This document shows, piece after piece, positions 7,044 to 8,227 of a DNA stretch of 8,227 nt. Under the pieces are notes generated by a model. The model did not search any database. It had not been told where the DNA came from and saw only the letters and a list, made by a program, of their open reading frames with translations. The stretch is from an uncultured Prevotella sp. GTDB lineage: Bacteria; Bacteroidota; Bacteroidia; Bacteroidales; Bacteroidaceae. Made by a program: the position numbers and the translations under genes. The stretch is from assembly GCA_900542795.1 (NCBI GenBank), contig UQPD01000115.1:1-8227 (forward strand), given 5' to 3'. The first letter of the stretch is position 1, and each line of letters opens with the position of its first letter.

Positions 7044-7101
7044 AAAAAAAAAATGGTTCATAATGTTTTTTTGAAAAAAAAATGAATAAAACAATGTTTT
7101 T
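7044..7101. other. Phased A/T tracts, probable curved DNA
   Basis: Runs A10 (7044-7053), T7 (7066-7072), A9 (7074-7082), A4 (7088-7091) and T5 (7097-7101) have centres at about 7048, 7069, 7078, 7089 and 7099. The spacings are about 20, 9, 11 and 10 bp, close to one or two helical turns. Such phasing is known to bend DNA. It sits just upstream of the candidate glycan-operon promoter and could act as an UP-like element or nucleoid-protein site. Confidence 0.45.
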
Positions 7102-7134
7102 ATATGTCAAGTCAGCAAAATCGCTCGCAAAGTC

Positions 7135-7165
7135 TTGTTTATTTTTAAAGATTTGGGTAAATTTG
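7135..7165 (+). promoter_or_regulatory. Candidate promoter for the crp-like gene
   Basis: TTG (7135-7137), a 20-bp spacer and TAAATTTG (7158-7165) match the Bacteroidetes sigma consensus TTTG-N19-21-TAnnTTTG in both elements and spacing. Transcription would start near 7172, giving an unusually long leader of about 150 nt before the ATG at 7326. Confidence 0.6.
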
Positions 7166-7170
7166 CCTTG

Positions 7171-7256
7171 AAATAGGGACTTGTAAATAAGTCGTTGATT
7201 TACCTGCTGTGGCTTGAAAACGGTGGGTATTACAAAATTCTTAAAATAGGGGCTTG
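7171..7256 (+). repeat. Imperfect 13-bp direct repeat in the crp leader
   Basis: AAATAGGGACTTG (7171-7183) and AAATAGGGGCTTG (7244-7256) match at 12 of 13 positions, 73 bp apart, both inside the predicted crp leader. They could be repeated protein or RNA sites, or chance in a short AT-rich region. Confidence 0.3.
7183..7203. promoter_or_regulatory. 21-bp palindrome downstream of the crp promoter
   Basis: GTAAAT (7183-7188) and ATTTAC (7198-7203) are perfect inverted arms around 9 bp, with one further symmetric pair inside. Size and symmetry suit a dimeric regulator. It lies about 11-31 bp after the predicted start site of the crp-like gene, a position suited to repression, so autoregulation is possible. 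It does not resemble the E. coli Crp site TGTGA-N6-TCACA. Confidence 0.35.
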
Positions 7257-7325
7257 GGGAATCCTTGATGGATTGAATGGTCCTAAAACTAAACTATCTA
7301 AAGTTTCAAGGCTTAAAGTAATGCC

Positions 7326-8030
7326 ATGACAAGATTAGACAAAATTGATAAAGTGAATGCAGCATCTCAGTTGGTGGACATTTGGGATGTGTTGGATGAT
7401 AAGGAGCGCACCGTGTTGGTTGAAAATTGCTGGGTTGAACGCTTTAAGAAAGGTGAGGGTATTTATCAAGAGGGTGATCAGCCCGACCACCTGCTCTGCT
7501 TGTTATCAGGAAAGGTTAAGATTTATCGTAATGGCGTGGGTGGTCGTAGTTTGATTAACCGCGTGCTTCGTCCTATACAATATTTTGGTTATCGTGCATC
7601 GATGGCTGGTGAGGCTTATGTTACAGCGGCATCGGCTTTCGAGGAGAGTTTGATTGTATTTGTTCCCATGCGCACCATTTTTAAGCTTATGGAAAAAAAT
7701 GCACGTCTTTGCCACTTCTTTATTCATTCTTTGGCTGTTGACTTGGGCAAGGCTGACCAGCGCATTGTGAGCATTACGCAGAAGCATGTGCGTGGACGTA
7801 TGGCTGAAACTTTGTTGGAGTTGTTGGATGTGTATGGTTATGATGGCGATGGGCAAACGCTCGACTTGCACATTACGCGTGAGGATATGGCTAATTTGTC
7901 GAATATGACTACAAGCAATGCCATTCGTACGCTTTCTACTTTTGCTGATGAGGGATTGGTTGAAATAAATGGCAAATTCATTAAACTGCTTGACGTGGAT
8001 GCTATTCAGCGTATATCTGATATAGGATAA
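7326..8030 (+). CDS. Crp/Fnr-family transcriptional regulator
   Basis: 234 residues, the usual length. An N-terminal cyclic-nucleotide-binding-type beta roll (about 20-118) includes FKKGEGIYQEGDQPDHLLCLLSG-like strands (40-62) with glycines in the expected turns. A long dimerisation helix (about 118-145) follows, then a winged helix-turn-helix (about 154-222) with THE ITREDMANLSNMTTSNAIRTL segment (183-203) as the DNA-reading part. The phosphate-binding pocket is not cAMP-like: the RASMAGEAYVTAASAFEES region (90-108) lacks the usual GE...ERSA pattern. The N-terminal cysteine cluster of FNR is absent; only Cys35, Cys58 and Cys129 occur. The signal is therefore unknown. It is transcribed away from the glycan operon across a shared control region, so local control of that operon is plausible but unproven. 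The Bacteroides carbohydrate regulator Cur/MalR is also a Crp-family protein; whether this is its orthologue cannot be told here. No clear terminator follows. Confidence 0.92.
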   Translation: MTRLDKIDKVNAASQLVDIWDVLDDKERTVLVENCWVERFKKGEGIYQEGDQPDHLLCLLSGKVKIYRNGVGGRSLINRVLRPIQYFGYRASMAGEAYVTAASAFEESLIVFVPMRTIFKLMEKNARLCHFFIHSLAVDLGKADQRIVSITQKHVRGRMAETLLELLDVYGYDGDGQTLDLHITREDMANLSNMTTSNAIRTLSTFADEGLVEINGKFIKLLDVDAIQRISDIG

Positions 8031-8064
8031 AGAATTAAGTATTAGGTATTAAGTATTAAGTATT
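8030..8064 (+). repeat. Heptanucleotide tandem array, unit AAGTATT (5 copies)
   Basis: Five back-to-back 7-bp units: AAGAATT, AAGTATT, AGGTATT, AAGTATT, AAGTATT. The first unit begins with the last base of the crp-like stop codon. Such AT-rich heptamer arrays are common in Bacteroidetes intergenic DNA, as I recall, and may vary in copy number by slippage. Confidence 0.9.
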
Positions 8065-8081
8065 ACAAACTAATGAATATC

Positions 8082-8123
8082 AAGTAATAAGTAATAAGTA
8101 AGAAGTAATAGGTAATAAGTAAT
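8082..8123 (+). repeat. Heptanucleotide tandem array, unit AAGTAAT (6 copies)
   Basis: Six contiguous 7-bp units: AAGTAAT, AAGTAAT, AAGTAAG, AAGTAAT, AGGTAAT, AAGTAAT. It lies 17 bp after the first array and differs from it by a single base in the unit (AAGTATT to AAGTAAT). An imperfect inverted repeat (TCATGAAT / ATTTATGA, 8124-8143) follows directly. Confidence 0.9.
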
Positions 8124-8188
8124 TCATGAATCATCATTTATGACTTTCAATGAGGATATTTGTGACTATTTTTGTCCCCAAAAAGTCT

Positions 8189-8224
8189 ATTGATTAACTC
8201 GACCAAGTTAATTGATTAACTTTG
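8189..8224 (+). promoter_or_regulatory. Operator-like half-site cluster over a -7 element
   Basis: ATTGATTAACT occurs twice (8189-8199, 8211-8221), exactly 22 bp apart. An inverted AGTTAA (8206-8211) between them makes AGTTAATTGATTAACT (8206-8221) a nearly perfect palindrome. The right copy overlaps TAACTTTG (8217-8224), a match to the TAnnTTTG -7 element. A TTG at 8190-8192 lies 24 bp upstream, longer than the ideal 19-21. This looks like a promoter with overlapping repressor sites for a plus-strand gene beyond the window. Confidence 0.5.
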
Positions 8225-8227
8225 CCT

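Larger units (their letters stand above)
6928..7325. promoter_or_regulatory. Divergent control region between glycan operon and crp-like gene
   Basis: This 398-bp gap has no convincing gene on either strand. It separates two divergently transcribed units and holds, from left to right: the probable leader of the debranching gene (about 100 nt), a candidate minus-strand promoter, a cluster of phased A/T tracts, a candidate plus-strand promoter, a palindrome and an imperfect direct repeat. Bases 6928-7030 and 7257-7325 show nothing further I can support. Confidence 0.75.

Noticed and set aside
6928..7110. 61-residue N-terminal extension of the debranching enzyme, or a separate small gene
   Set aside because: It is low-complexity (Phe/Ser/Lys-rich, from A/T runs), contains the candidate promoter, and the family's normal N-terminus starts at 6927.
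8030..8123. Heptamer arrays as a CRISPR array
   Set aside because: Units are 7 bp and contiguous with no spacers, and no cas gene is present.
8124..8143. TCATGAAT/ATTTATGA inverted repeat as a functional site
   Set aside because: The arms have a mismatch and are short and AT-rich; chance occurrence is likely.
8169..8184. TTTTTG/CAAAAA inverted repeat as a terminator for the crp-like gene
   Set aside because: The 6-bp stem is almost all A-T pairs and is not followed by a T run.

Overview
The window looks like chromosomal DNA from a Bacteroidales bacterium, most likely the Prevotella/Segatella group. The evidence is the Bacteroidetes-type promoter elements (TAnnTTTG), the lack of clear Shine-Dalgarno sequences, the AT-rich intergenic DNA with 7-bp tandem repeats, and the protein content: a GH57 alpha-amylase-like protein, a GT4 glycogen-synthase-like glycosyltransferase and a bacterial-type glycogen debranching enzyme encoded together. 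The genus is an inference; only a database search could fix it.

Layout. Positions 1-1915 (minus strand) hold mnmE followed after 24 bp by a HAD-family phosphatase gene cut off by the window edge. Positions 1963-2025 form a strong rho-independent terminator, a perfect 21-bp stem. It ends the next minus-strand unit: debranching enzyme (6927 to 4969), GT4 glycosyltransferase (4824 to 3550), GH57 protein (3453 to 2056). The 398-bp region 6928-7325 is a divergent control region. It holds a candidate promoter for the glycan operon, phased A/T tracts, a candidate promoter for the plus-strand gene and a palindrome just after that promoter. A Crp/Fnr-family regulator follows at 7326-8030 (plus). The right end has two related heptanucleotide tandem arrays (8030-8064, 8082-8123) and an operator-like cluster of TTAACT half-sites over a -7 element, apparently controlling a gene just outside the window.

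How the genes work together. The three minus-strand genes form a compact alpha-glucan (glycogen) module: a cytoplasmic glucosyl-transfer enzyme, a debranching glucosidase and a GH57 amylase relative, with a divergently transcribed Crp-type regulator as a natural candidate controller. The most striking observation is that the GH57 protein keeps its family scaffold but appears to have lost both catalytic carboxylates (Cys146 at the nucleophile position, Glu242 at the acid/base position). The debranching enzyme has Asn419 where I expect the catalytic Asp of the TWMD motif. If alignments confirm this, the operon pairs an active glucosyltransferase with two altered hydrolases. It might then act in glycan synthesis, sensing or scaffolding rather than simple breakdown. 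The GH57 protein also has a coiled-coil segment and a basic AT-hook-like tail, unusual for an amylase.

No tRNA, rRNA, CRISPR array, insertion sequence or origin was seen.
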